Assembly: GCA_020635195.1 (NCBI GenBank)
Contig: JACKAG010000004.1
Location: 98,605 to 162,604, forward strand
Reading direction: 5' to 3'
DNA: 64,000 bases
Source of the DNA: Deltaproteobacteria bacterium
Lineage (GTDB): Bacteria > Bdellovibrionota_B > Oligoflexia > Oligoflexales > Bog-1112
Below, one piece after another: positions 24,470-32,466 of this stretch (position 1 is the stretch's first letter; each line of letters opens with the position of its first letter). The position numbers were made by a program, and so were the translations under genes. The notes under the pieces are model-generated. The model had not been told where the DNA came from, did no database searches, and saw nothing but the letters and a program-made list of their open reading frames with translations.

Positions 24470-25528
24470 ATGAAAAGATATCGTGGTGCTGTTCTTTTAG
24501 TTGCCGGGCTTTATGCTGCTGCTTGTGTTCAGGGGGGTAGTAAGAGAGAGTTGCGAGAGCTTTCTGAAACAAGACAGGAAGATAATACAGATTATTTTAA
24601 ACTCGCTCGTGAAACAAAAGATGCTTTTCAGCTTTACTCCGAAGAAAGAGCCAATGAGAGCATTGATAACGAAACAACGACAAAGCTTGATCAGGTTGCC
24701 CGGAATTATGAATCTGCTTCAGATGAGCAGGTGGCAGAAAGTATGGAAGATACCTACAACGAATCAAAATCTTCCATTACAGCAAAACAAGGAGCAGGAG
24801 TTGCGCTTATAGTCGTTGGAGCAGGTATGGGAGCAACAGGCACTGGAATGACCGTGCTACAGTATAGAACAGCTCAGAGTGCGATAGAGGCTAATAAAAA
24901 GGAATCAGAAGAAGTAAATAAGAAAATTGGTGAGATAGAAAAAATTGCAGAAGAGAAGAAGGTCAAACTTAGGGGCACTTTTTATAACATTTTGAAAAAA
25001 ATAGAAAAAGTAACGGTTATTGATAAGAAGTCGAGGACAAAGCAGGTTGTTTTTATATTAAAAAACGACATGGGTGAAGCTGGTGAAGCTGATGTTAAAA
25101 AGTTTTTTAAGGATTCATATGGTATAGATATCGCTTTAGACGGATCTCCGAAAAATCTTGTTTTTTTGAATGGTGATTCTCGCTTAGTTATTCGTGGTTT
25201 GTTGTATAATAAGAACCTAGCGTTGGCTGTAACAGTACAAGAAAATGATAATAAGATGGTCTCAAAAAAATTTGATTCAAAACCACATCTTGAAATCACA
25301 AATGACATGAATAGGGCTTTGAATGACATAAAGATTCCTGCAGAAATATCTCCAAGCAAGTTTCCAAAGCGTTTTGTCGCAATGGGTGTGGCAGGACTGG
25401 GGGCGGCAGTATTAGGCACATTAATGGTGGCGGAAGTCGGTCCTTTAAAACTTGCAGAAAGTCCGACTTGCCAGGAAAGTCCGGCAGTTTGTCGTTTGAT
25501 AGAAAGACTTAACAAAATCGCCCCTTGA
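24470..25528 (+). CDS. Divergent member of the variable-core lipoprotein family
   Basis: A 352-residue lipoprotein (A-A-A-C then V-Q-G-G; lipid cysteine near residue 19), transcribed against the array. It has the same plan at low identity: K-R-E-L-R-E-L-S-E-T-R-Q-E-D-N-T-D-Y then L-A-R-E-T-K parallels K-R-A-L-R-D-V-T-D-S ... S-L-A-E-E-T-Q of copies A and B. There is a G/A-rich hydrophobic segment (about 105-125), a unique core (about 135-295, lysine-rich coiled part then a more globular part), and a second hydrophobic segment. The tail G-P-L-K-L-A-E-S ... R-L-I-E-R-L-N-K parallels P-E-L-K-L-S-Q ... R-F-D-R-L-E-R. It lacks the poly-G tract. The core's AT-rich codon use resembles that of copy B. 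Function unknown. Confidence 0.85.
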   Translation: MKRYRGAVLLVAGLYAAACVQGGSKRELRELSETRQEDNTDYFKLARETKDAFQLYSEERANESIDNETTTKLDQVARNYESASDEQVAESMEDTYNESKSSITAKQGAGVALIVVGAGMGATGTGMTVLQYRTAQSAIEANKKESEEVNKKIGEIEKIAEEKKVKLRGTFYNILKKIEKVTVIDKKSRTKQVVFILKNDMGEAGEADVKKFFKDSYGIDIALDGSPKNLVFLNGDSRLVIRGLLYNKNLALAVTVQENDNKMVSKKFDSKPHLEITNDMNRALNDIKIPAEISPSKFPKRFVAMGVAGLGAAVLGTLMVAEVGPLKLAESPTCQESPAVCRLIERLNKIAP

Positions 25529-25803
25529 TTATGGTCTTTGATACCATTCTGAGAATGGTGCTAACCTCTGTAAAAAATTCCAGTCAGAGAAATCATGTGC
25601 CTTCACCTGTTATAAAGCTGCCTGTCGGCCCTCATGGCACCTTTCCGGAACTCTCAGGGCTTGACAAGACTTCGAAAAAATCCTAAAGAAGGTAGTATGT
25701 TGCGGGCTGACGGTGCAGGTGTCGATGCCTGTGGATGTCTGGCTGCAAAAGGATTGCAGATAAGGCAGCGTCACAGACAGGCAAGCATGGAGGAAGCATC
25801 TCA

Positions 25804-26595
25804 TTGAAGATTATGGTTCTTCTGAAACAAACCCCACCGACTGAGGCAAAATTAAAGCCTACAGCAGATGGGCGTTCTTTAGATACAGGTTCCGCAGGCT
25901 TCATCATAAACCCATATGATGAATTTGCGATTGAAGAAGCTCTCAGGATCAGGGAGCAGCTGGGAGCCGGAGAAGTGGTGATTGCCAGCTTTGGTCCTGC
26001 GGATGCACGGGAGAGAATTCTGAGAGCTCTGGCGATGGGGGCTGATCGTGGGTTGCTCATCAGCCATGATGGTCTTGAAGATGCAGATTCTCTGACAGTG
26101 GCTAAAATTCTTGCAGCAGCGATCCGCACTGAGGCTGCAGAGCTGGTTCTCTGCGGTAAGCAGGCCATTGATGATGACAATATGCACACGGGCGTGATGA
26201 CGGCGGAGATTCTCGACTGGCCACATGTCAATGTGGTGACAAAAATGGAACTGGACGGGACGAAGGTCCGGGCAGAGAGAGAGACAGAAGGTGGCCGGAC
26301 AGAGCTTTGTGAGGTTACTTTGCCGGCGGTGTTCGGAGCGCATAAGGCACTGAATACTCCCCGCTATGTGTCCGTTCCGGGAGTGATGAAGGCGCGGAAA
26401 AAACCACTGGAGCAGAAAAACCCGGCGGACTTTGGCCTTGATCCTGCGGCTCTGAAGTCTTCCATCAGGGTGCTCACAGAAGCGTTTGAGCTTCCGCCGG
26501 AAAAACCAGCAGGCAGAATTTTCCGGGATGAAGCCGTGGATGTCATGGTGGATCAGGTCGTCAGATTGTTACGGGAAGAAGCGAAAATTCTTTAA
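25804..26595 (+). CDS. etfB: Electron transfer flavoprotein subunit beta
   Basis: EtfB and EtfA form a soluble FAD/AMP heterodimer passing electrons from acyl-CoA and other dehydrogenases to the quinone pool. The TTG at 25804 (K-I-M-V-L-L-K-Q-T-P) is preferred over the upstream ATG because GGAGGAAG lies seven bases before it and homologues start with this strand. Visible are I-N-P-Y-D-E-F-A-I-E-E-A-L near residue 40, the nucleotide-binding G-K-Q-A-I-D-D-D near 120 and the C-terminal V-x-V-P-G-V-M-K-A-R-K-K-P. It is followed by etfA after 20 bases. Confidence 0.95.
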   Translation: MKIMVLLKQTPPTEAKLKPTADGRSLDTGSAGFIINPYDEFAIEEALRIREQLGAGEVVIASFGPADARERILRALAMGADRGLLISHDGLEDADSLTVAKILAAAIRTEAAELVLCGKQAIDDDNMHTGVMTAEILDWPHVNVVTKMELDGTKVRAERETEGGRTELCEVTLPAVFGAHKALNTPRYVSVPGVMKARKKPLEQKNPADFGLDPAALKSSIRVLTEAFELPPEKPAGRIFRDEAVDVMVDQVVRLLREEAKIL

Positions 26596-26615
26596 GCTGA
26601 GGAAGGACGAACACG

Positions 26616-27590
26616 GTGAAGGCACTCGTTTTTATTGAGCAGAGAGATGGGCGGCTGAAATCGTCCTCCTGTGAGGCGCTGTCTGTAGCTGCGGGCCTTT
26701 GTGGTGACTCTCCCGGGCAGGTGGCTGGCGTCCTGATCGGGCGTGATGTGGCTCCGCTGGTTTCCGCCTTGAAAGGCAAAGGGGTCGGGAAAGTCTATGT
26801 CGCATCTCATGATGACCTGGAACACTATAACAGCCTCAGCTATACCCGGGTAATGGAGAGGGCTGTCAGCGCCTTTCAGCCTGATGTGCTGCTGGGGATG
26901 GCGACTCCTATGGGGCGGGATCTTTTTCCACGCCTTGCGGCCCGTCTGGATGCCGGACTGCTGACGGATCTGACTGCAATCTGTGATGATCAGGATTTTT
27001 CCGGAGGGGTCAAGCCCATGTATGCCGGAAAAATCCTGGCCAGGGTCCGTTATCAGGGCAGTGGTCTGAAGATGGCAACCCTGCGGCCAAATGTCTTTCC
27101 GTTGCGGGAAGGAGCTGGTGATGCCGTTCCGGAAGTTCTGGATGTGTCGGGCCTGAAAGACGAGCGTTTGCAGACCATAGAAGTCAGACAGGGTCGTGGT
27201 GGTCAGATCGATCTGGCTGAGGCAACCCGGGTGATTTCCGGTGGCCGGGCGATGGGGAATGCTGAGAATTTTGCTGTTCTGCATGCCTGTGCGGAGGTTC
27301 TGCAGGCTGCGGTTGGCGCTTCCCGGGCTGCGGTGGATGCGGGCTATGCCAGCCATGATATGCAGGTGGGGCAGACCGGAAAAACAGTGAACCCCGGACT
27401 CTATATCGCCTGTGGTATCAGCGGGGCGATTCAGCATCTTGCCGGGATGAAGACTTCACGGGTGATTGTTGCCATCAATACAGATCCTGATGCCGCGATC
27501 TTTTCGGTGGCCGACTATGGTATTGTGGCCGATCTGTTTGAGGCGGTTCCGCTTCTGACAGAAAAGCTCCGTGCTCTTTCAGACAGCTGA
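26616..27590 (+). CDS. etfA: Electron transfer flavoprotein subunit alpha
   Basis: This is the FAD-binding partner of EtfB. The 324-residue protein starts at GTG with AGGA upstream. The C-terminal FAD domain is typical: V-G-A-S-R-A-A-V-D-A-G near residue 230, G-Q-T-G-K-T-V-N-P-x-L-Y near 250, and A-C-G-I-S-G-A-I-Q-H near 268. These are followed by I-N-T-D-P-D-A-A-I-F and the A-D-Y-G-I-V-A-D-L. No acyl-CoA dehydrogenase or ETF-quinone oxidoreductase is adjacent; the next genes encode c-type cytochromes, so another electron partner is conceivable. Confidence 0.96.
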   Translation: MKALVFIEQRDGRLKSSSCEALSVAAGLCGDSPGQVAGVLIGRDVAPLVSALKGKGVGKVYVASHDDLEHYNSLSYTRVMERAVSAFQPDVLLGMATPMGRDLFPRLAARLDAGLLTDLTAICDDQDFSGGVKPMYAGKILARVRYQGSGLKMATLRPNVFPLREGAGDAVPEVLDVSGLKDERLQTIEVRQGRGGQIDLAEATRVISGGRAMGNAENFAVLHACAEVLQAAVGASRAAVDAGYASHDMQVGQTGKTVNPGLYIACGISGAIQHLAGMKTSRVIVAINTDPDAAIFSVADYGIVADLFEAVPLLTEKLRALSDS

Positions 27591-27592
27591 GT

Positions 27593-28087
27593 TCAGCTGT
27601 CCGGCCAGACTTTTTCATGACAAAGATAGCAGGAGGGGGCCCCTGTGCTTTCGACCCCCTGAAGCTGGCTTCCATGGCATTCCTGACAGACGCTTTCTGC
27701 CTGCTGACTGTCCGGATGATGCTTCCACTGACCGTAAAGTTGCGTATGGGTTGAGGGGGCCGGGCTGAGGTCCGGACTGTGATCGGGCCATTTTTGCCCG
27801 TGGCACTGGTAACAGGATGGGGTAAAAGGTTCTCCTCCTGCCAGCCTGAGCCCATGACAGAGCTGGCAGTATCGTTCTGCCCGCTGGCTTCCGACACCGT
27901 GGGCGATTCCTCTCTGAAAGACTGTATGGCCGCGGATGATCCGCTCTCCGGACTCATCACGGGAGCCGCAGGCGCTGATAAAGACAAGGCTGAGAATCAG
28001 GCAGAGAACAGGCCGGAGGCATAGGGGGAAAGTTCGGCTTGTGCGTGATGTTTCTGTCGCTGCCTGGCTGCCTATATAATGTTTCAT
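27593..28087 (-). CDS. Tetrahaem c-type cytochrome lipoprotein
   Basis: About 164 residues. The ATG at 28087 has AAAGG upstream; the frame opens 15 bases earlier. A lipobox F-I-S-A-C near residue 40 anchors it in a membrane facing the periplasm. Four C-x-x-C-H haem sites follow in two pairs: C-Q-L-C-H and C-Y-Q-C-H, then C-Q-E-C-H and C-Y-L-C-H, each pair with a similar spacing and a K-x-W-P-D ending, so the protein looks like an internal duplication. It is a likely periplasmic electron carrier. It converges tightly with etfA (stop codons two bases apart) and is divergent from the dihaem barrel gene. Confidence 0.85.
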   Translation of the reverse strand: MKHYIGSQAATETSRTSRTFPLCLRPVLCLILSLVFISACGSRDESGERIIRGHTVFQRGIAHGVGSQRAERYCQLCHGLRLAGGEPFTPSCYQCHGQKWPDHSPDLSPAPSTHTQLYGQWKHHPDSQQAESVCQECHGSQLQGVESTGAPSCYLCHEKVWPDS

Positions 28088-28142
28088 GAATGGCCTTTCC
28101 ATCCGTTTTCCAGCTGCCAGCTTTAATGATACAGGAGGTCTT

Positions 28143-29351
28143 TTGATTTTTCCTGTCGCTTCCAGGTCTTTTCTTCCTGCTCTGATGAGCTTCTTCTGCC
28201 TGTGCTCACATGTGCAGGCAACTCCGTTGCTGGCTTTGCAGGAGTCGGATCAGTGCGGCGCCTGCCATAATCCCGGGAGAGCTCAGAGGCCGGTTCTGGA
28301 AAGGCGCTGTACGCTGGATTGTCAGGGCTGTCATGTTGATCCGAGTGGTGGAGGCCCCAGAAATCAGTGGGGGGCTTATTACGAATATGACAGCCTTTCG
28401 ATGCAGAACTTTTTTCAGCCTCAGGATCCGCTGAAGGATGAATCGAGATTTGATCTTCATTATGACGGGCGCCTGATAGGGCGGCGCTCTGAGGGGCAGA
28501 GTCGTTCTTTTCCGATGAACTCAGAGTTTTCTGTCAGGCTGCGTCCTCTGGTGACACATCTGCATCTTATCTGGCAGGCTGGATTTCTCGGCAGACCAGA
28601 GAGCCGTAAAATTGATTATCATAACCGGGAGCTGAACCGCTTTTCCCAGAAGTTTAGTCTGATGCTGGATGCCCTTCCTCTTAACATGTATGTCAGAGCC
28701 TTCCGGGGGGTTCCGGTTTATGGGTTACGCAGGCCCAATCACAGCCTGTGGATACGGGAAAGAACCGGCCTGGGTCAGTTTGCCATGACAGATGCTCTTG
28801 CTGTCGGGGGGACTCCGACCGTCCCGTTTCTTCATTATTCTCTTATGAACGGAGATCCTTCAGCAGAGCCGGAAGACAGGCAGAAGGGTTATTCTTTTCA
28901 CGGAGGCATGAGAGGCGTTTCCTACGGATGGCATGTGAACGGAAGTCTGTGGCGGACACGCTCCCGGAAAAACGAAGTGGATATGAAAGCTGTCGGGGCA
29001 GGGGCAAAACTTCCCTGGGTTCTGCTGATGGCAGAGAGAAACTGGAGGCTGGTGAAGCCGTTGCAGCTGAGCAGTGCCGAACGTCAGACGCTTCAGAGCC
29101 AGACTTCGGACCAGCATCCCTCCTCGGTCATCAGCGAATATACCCTTGCGCTCAGTGGTATCAGAGGTATGATGCCCGGCATTGTTTACGAGTCTCTTGC
29201 AGGAGATGGCGGGGTAGCCTTCAGAAAAAGTTTTTTTCTGGACCTGCACCCGGTTCCCTTTTTACAATTTGAATTCTGGCGGCGCTATGAGTCCGGTCAG
29301 CGCAGCCTGTATGACAGTCTGGCGGTTCTTCGTTTTTATACAAGTTTCTGA
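28143..29351 (+). CDS. Dihaem N-terminal domain fused to an outer-membrane-barrel-like protein
   Basis: After a signal peptide (ending near H-V-Q-A), two haem motifs, C-G-A-C-H and C-Q-G-C-H-V-D-P-S-G-G-G, lie within the first 75 residues. The remaining 320 residues alternate polar and aromatic residues with many Y/W/R and end in an aromatic F-Y-T-S-F, as in outer-membrane barrels. A TTG at 28143 follows a perfect AGGAGG by four bases; the ATG at 28086 gives a longer n-region and is the alternative. With the divergent tetrahaem lipoprotein it may form a small electron conduit across the outer membrane. No close family is recognised. Confidence 0.75.
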   Translation: MIFPVASRSFLPALMSFFCLCSHVQATPLLALQESDQCGACHNPGRAQRPVLERRCTLDCQGCHVDPSGGGPRNQWGAYYEYDSLSMQNFFQPQDPLKDESRFDLHYDGRLIGRRSEGQSRSFPMNSEFSVRLRPLVTHLHLIWQAGFLGRPESRKIDYHNRELNRFSQKFSLMLDALPLNMYVRAFRGVPVYGLRRPNHSLWIRERTGLGQFAMTDALAVGGTPTVPFLHYSLMNGDPSAEPEDRQKGYSFHGGMRGVSYGWHVNGSLWRTRSRKNEVDMKAVGAGAKLPWVLLMAERNWRLVKPLQLSSAERQTLQSQTSDQHPSSVISEYTLALSGIRGMMPGIVYESLAGDGGVAFRKSFFLDLHPVPFLQFEFWRRYESGQRSLYDSLAVLRFYTSF

Positions 29352-29394
29352 TGTCATCGCCTTGTTTCATCGCAGTTAACAGGACGAACGTTAT

Positions 29395-30579
29395 ATGCTG
29401 ATTCAGTCTTTGCTGGATACCGATCTCTACAAATTCTCGATGTTACAGCTGGTGTGGCGGCGTTTTCCGGATACCAGAGTGCGCTATCGTTTTTACTGCC
29501 GGAGTAATGATACGGACTTCAGCGGGATTGAATTGCGCCTGAAAGAGGAAATTGCAGGGCTTTCCGGCCTTTCCCTGTCAGAGGCGGAACTGGATTATCT
29601 GCGCAGCCTGGGATTTTTCAGAGAGGATTTTCTTGGCTGGCTCAGGCTCTTTCGCCCGGAGCCTGCTCGGATTCACTACCAGTTCCGGAATGGACAGCTG
29701 GAGCTGGAGATTGCAGGTCTCTGGGCGGAGACGATTTTATTTGAAATTCCACTACTGGCTATGATCAGCGAGCTGTTTTTGGAAAGTCAGGGTCCGGAGA
29801 TTTTCCGGATACTGGAAGATCGCCTGGAAACAAAAATGGCGGAGTTTGCGGCCATAGGGGCAGGAAAGTTTACGTTTACGGACTTCGGGACAAGAAGGCG
29901 GGCTTCACGTCACTGGCAACGAGAGGTTCTGTTTCGCTTTATGGAGCGTTTTCCGGGCTCTGTTGCCGGAAGCAGCAACCTTTTACTGGCAAAGGAGTCC
30001 GGTCTGGCGCCTGTTGGCACGATGGCGCATGAATACCTCCAGGCCTGTCAGGTTCTGTCGGGCTCTGTCGTCAGGAGCCAGGAGTTTGCCCTGAAACTCT
30101 GGGCGGAAGAATATGAAGCGCCTATGAGGATTGCCCTGACAGATGTGATTGGTCTGGGCAGTTTTCTGAGTGAATTTTCTCCGGATCTGGCGCGCAGTTA
30201 CTCCGGAGTCCGGCATGATTCCGGAGATCCCTTTAGTTTTGGTGAGGCGATGATCCGCTTCTATCAGAAGCTTGGTATTGACCCTCTGGAGAAAAGCCTG
30301 ATCTTCAGTGACAGCCTTAATTTTCAGCTGGCCAGAGAGATCAGTGACAGATTCCGGGGGAGAATCGATGTTAAATTTGGCATTGGTACTTTTCTGACAA
30401 ATGACCGTGCAGCCGGATGTGCAAACATTGTCATTAAGATGACCCACTGTAACGGGATGCCTGTTGCCAAGATCAGTGACAACCCGGACAAAAGTATCTG
30501 TGAGGATGCGGAATATTATAAAAAAGTACTCGAATACAGAAACCGCTTTTGCACGTCTTTTCTGCACAGTCCGGTCTGA
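29395..30579 (+). CDS. pncB: Nicotinate phosphoribosyltransferase
   Basis: PncB makes nicotinate mononucleotide from nicotinate, PRPP and ATP in NAD salvage. The 394-residue protein opens with the family hallmark L-L-D-T-D-L-Y-K-F-S-M near residue 6. It has F-G-T-R-R-R-A-S near 163, the phosphoribosyl-binding stretch G-V-R-H-D-S-G-D-P near 270, and F-G-I-G-T-F-L-T-N-D near 330. The ATG has AGGACGAA upstream. Confidence 0.95.
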   Translation: MLIQSLLDTDLYKFSMLQLVWRRFPDTRVRYRFYCRSNDTDFSGIELRLKEEIAGLSGLSLSEAELDYLRSLGFFREDFLGWLRLFRPEPARIHYQFRNGQLELEIAGLWAETILFEIPLLAMISELFLESQGPEIFRILEDRLETKMAEFAAIGAGKFTFTDFGTRRRASRHWQREVLFRFMERFPGSVAGSSNLLLAKESGLAPVGTMAHEYLQACQVLSGSVVRSQEFALKLWAEEYEAPMRIALTDVIGLGSFLSEFSPDLARSYSGVRHDSGDPFSFGEAMIRFYQKLGIDPLEKSLIFSDSLNFQLAREISDRFRGRIDVKFGIGTFLTNDRAAGCANIVIKMTHCNGMPVAKISDNPDKSICEDAEYYKKVLEYRNRFCTSFLHSPV

Positions 30580-30593
30580 GGGCCTGCCGCATT

Positions 30594-30646
30594 CAGACTC
30601 GCTAATAAGTCTGATCTGTGATAAAATGCGTTCCTTTTCCGGAACG
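30594..30646 (+). other. Two small inverted repeats between pncB and ppa
   Basis: CAGACT/AGTCTG (30594-30613) and CGTTCC/GGAACG (30629-30646) each form a 6-bp stem. Neither is followed by a clear T-run. They may act as a weak terminator for pncB or as regulatory structure before ppa. Confidence 0.3.
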
Positions 30647-30725
30647 TAACGCCGGATATATCATACAAAACTCAATGATCTGAATACCATAGCCTGAAAA
30701 AAAGAAACAGGCTCGGGGAGAATCT

Positions 30726-31391
30726 ATGACTCAGCAAGCTATCCGGAAAACAGCATCGCAAAGTGCCGTTTCGGGCAAAAATCTGTTTAAACCCCATCCA
30801 TGGCATGGACTTTCCCTTTATACCGACTCTGAAGAAGAAGTACAGGCCTTTATCGAAATTGTGCCTGCGGATGCGGTAAAATATGAAATTGATAAAAATT
30901 CCGGATACCTGAAGTTAGATCGCCCTCAGAAGTATTCGAATAAGCTGCCATGTTTATATGGTTTTCTTCCTCAGACCTTCAGTGGTGATGTGATTGCAGA
31001 GTATACCAGGCAGCTCCTGCAACGGACCGACCTTGTGGGAGATCGTGATCCGGTGGATATCTGTGTTCTGACAGAAACAGCCATCACTCATGGAAATATC
31101 ATCCTGAACGCTGTCCCTGTTGGCGGCTTCCGGATGATTGATCATGGAGAGGTCGATGACAAGATTATTGCGGTTCTCAGAGATGATCCTGTCTACGGAC
31201 ATATGAAGGATATCTCCGAATGTCCGGAAAAGGTGATTGACCGGATACGTCACTACTTCTCGACATATAAAGAGATTCCTGCGGATGCAAATGGCCCTGG
31301 AAAGTGCCAGATCGTCGGGACTTATGGAAGAGATGAGGCCTTTCGGGTGATTGATCTTTGTCATCAGGATTACATCAGAACTTACCGCTGA
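30726..31391 (+). CDS. ppa: Inorganic pyrophosphatase, family I
   Basis: This soluble magnesium-dependent enzyme hydrolyses pyrophosphate and so drives biosynthesis. The 221-residue protein has K-Y-E-I-D-K near residue 57, Y-G-F-L-P-Q-T-F near 78, and the active-site D-R-D-P-V-D-I (family D-x-D-P-x-D) near 105. The end is about 45 residues longer than the E. coli enzyme, mostly at the N-terminus. GGGGAG precedes the ATG. A good terminator follows the gene. Confidence 0.93.
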   Translation: MTQQAIRKTASQSAVSGKNLFKPHPWHGLSLYTDSEEEVQAFIEIVPADAVKYEIDKNSGYLKLDRPQKYSNKLPCLYGFLPQTFSGDVIAEYTRQLLQRTDLVGDRDPVDICVLTETAITHGNIILNAVPVGGFRMIDHGEVDDKIIAVLRDDPVYGHMKDISECPEKVIDRIRHYFSTYKEIPADANGPGKCQIVGTYGRDEAFRVIDLCHQDYIRTYR

Positions 31392-31401
31392 CAGAAGTTT
31401 C

Positions 31402-31428
31402 AGCCTGCTACGTTGCCAGGCTTTTTTT
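31402..31428 (+). terminator. Intrinsic terminator of ppa
   Basis: AGCCTG (31402-31407) and CAGGCT (31417-31422) form the stem, followed directly by a run of seven Ts ending at 31428. It lies between the convergent ppa and mqnA genes. Confidence 0.8.
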
Positions 31429-31434
31429 CCGGTT

Positions 31435-32466
31435 TCAGAGAAGCGGAATAGAATCTCTGAGGCTCAGATCCTGCCAGCGGACAATCTTCGCAAGGATTTT
31501 ATCTCCGGGAACCAGTCCCAGAGCTCTGGCCAGACAGAGAAAAACAAGAAGGCCCCGTAGTTCTCTGGGGCCGATTTCGTAATAGATGCATTTCCAGTAT
31601 TCTGCCAGAGGAATCCGGCAGCCTGCATCGTCGACCGGGCAGATCTCTGGCATATAAACCGCAGGTTCGACCTGCATTCTGTTTTCAGCGACCTGTCCGA
31701 CATTCAGGATTTTTCGTCGCCATCCATTCAGACAACCTCCACGGCTTTGCCAGACAGCATAAACAAAAGGCAGGCCGGTCATTTCCTTCCAGAGGCTTCC
31801 AAGGTCCAGGATTTTATAGAATTTTGTTTTCCGGCACAGGGCCTGATCGCCGATAAGGAGTTCCGCGGGTGCTCTGGTATAAACATTTTCAGAGACATTT
31901 CGCTCCACCATGAGCTGGTAATTGTGTTCACCAAACCAGAGCTTATACAGAATTTTTGCCAGGATAGCGCTGCTGGCAGACTCCGGTGTGATTCTGAGAC
32001 CGGGAATCAGTGAAAGAGGGAGTCTGGGGAGTTTTTTGGCTTCCTGGGTGATGTGACGGGCAATGCTTCGGGCATCTTCCCGGAACAGGGCCCGGGCATG
32101 CTGCGCGATGTCTCTTAGCATCTGACGACGCTCGATCAGTTTTTCAAGGAGTTCCTCGTGCTCCCGGTAAAAGCCGAGATAGACGCTCATGACTGGTCCG
32201 TCAGAGACAACCCCCATGGGCAGCGCCATTTCAAGCTCCGGGCTGCTGGCCAGACAAATACTGGAGGCAGGAGCAAGGTTGATCTGGCCACTGATCAGGC
32301 GGCTGTTGACCATAGCTGGAGTCCCCTCTTCCAGGGTGACTCCGTCGACGGTGAGTCTGAGGAGTTCTCTGCGAAATGGGTGCAGGTTCCAGTAGCGGAT
32401 CCATCCGATATTGAGACGGGGGGACTGGTTTGCCGGGATCAGCGGAAAGCTTACATCAGATGTCAA
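31435..32466 (-). CDS. mqnA: Chorismate dehydratase MqnA (futalosine menaquinone pathway)
   Basis: MqnA converts chorismate to 3-enolpyruvylbenzoate, the first step of the futalosine route to menaquinone. The fold is that of a periplasmic-binding protein. Visible are I-G-W-I-R-Y-W-N near residue 20, G-T-P-A-M-V-N-S-R-L then G-Q-I-N-L-A-P-A-S-S near 47-70 (the usual P-S-x-x-A-x-x-L ... D-x-A-L-I-P-S), L-L-I-G-D-Q-A-L near 200, and L-D-L-G-S-L-W-K-E-M-T-G-L-P-F-V near 220. At 343 residues it is longer than the usual 270-290, with an internal helical insert at about 110-165. No other mqn gene is present here. It overlaps the hemL stop by four bases. Confidence 0.88.
   Translation of the reverse strand: MTSDVSFPLIPANQSPRLNIGWIRYWNLHPFRRELLRLTVDGVTLEEGTPAMVNSRLISGQINLAPASSICLASSPELEMALPMGVVSDGPVMSVYLGFYREHEELLEKLIERRQMLRDIAQHARALFREDARSIARHITQEAKKLPRLPLSLIPGLRITPESASSAILAKILYKLWFGEHNYQLMVERNVSENVYTRAPAELLIGDQALCRKTKFYKILDLGSLWKEMTGLPFVYAVWQSRGGCLNGWRRKILNVGQVAENRMQVEPAVYMPEICPVDDAGCRIPLAEYWKCIYYEIGPRELRGLLVFLCLARALGLVPGDKILAKIVRWQDLSLRDSIPLL

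Noticed and set aside
25543..25559. Terminator after the lipoprotein at 24470
   Set aside because: ACCATTCT / AGAATGGT is a perfect repeat but has a one-base centre and no T-run, so it is only a weak hairpin.
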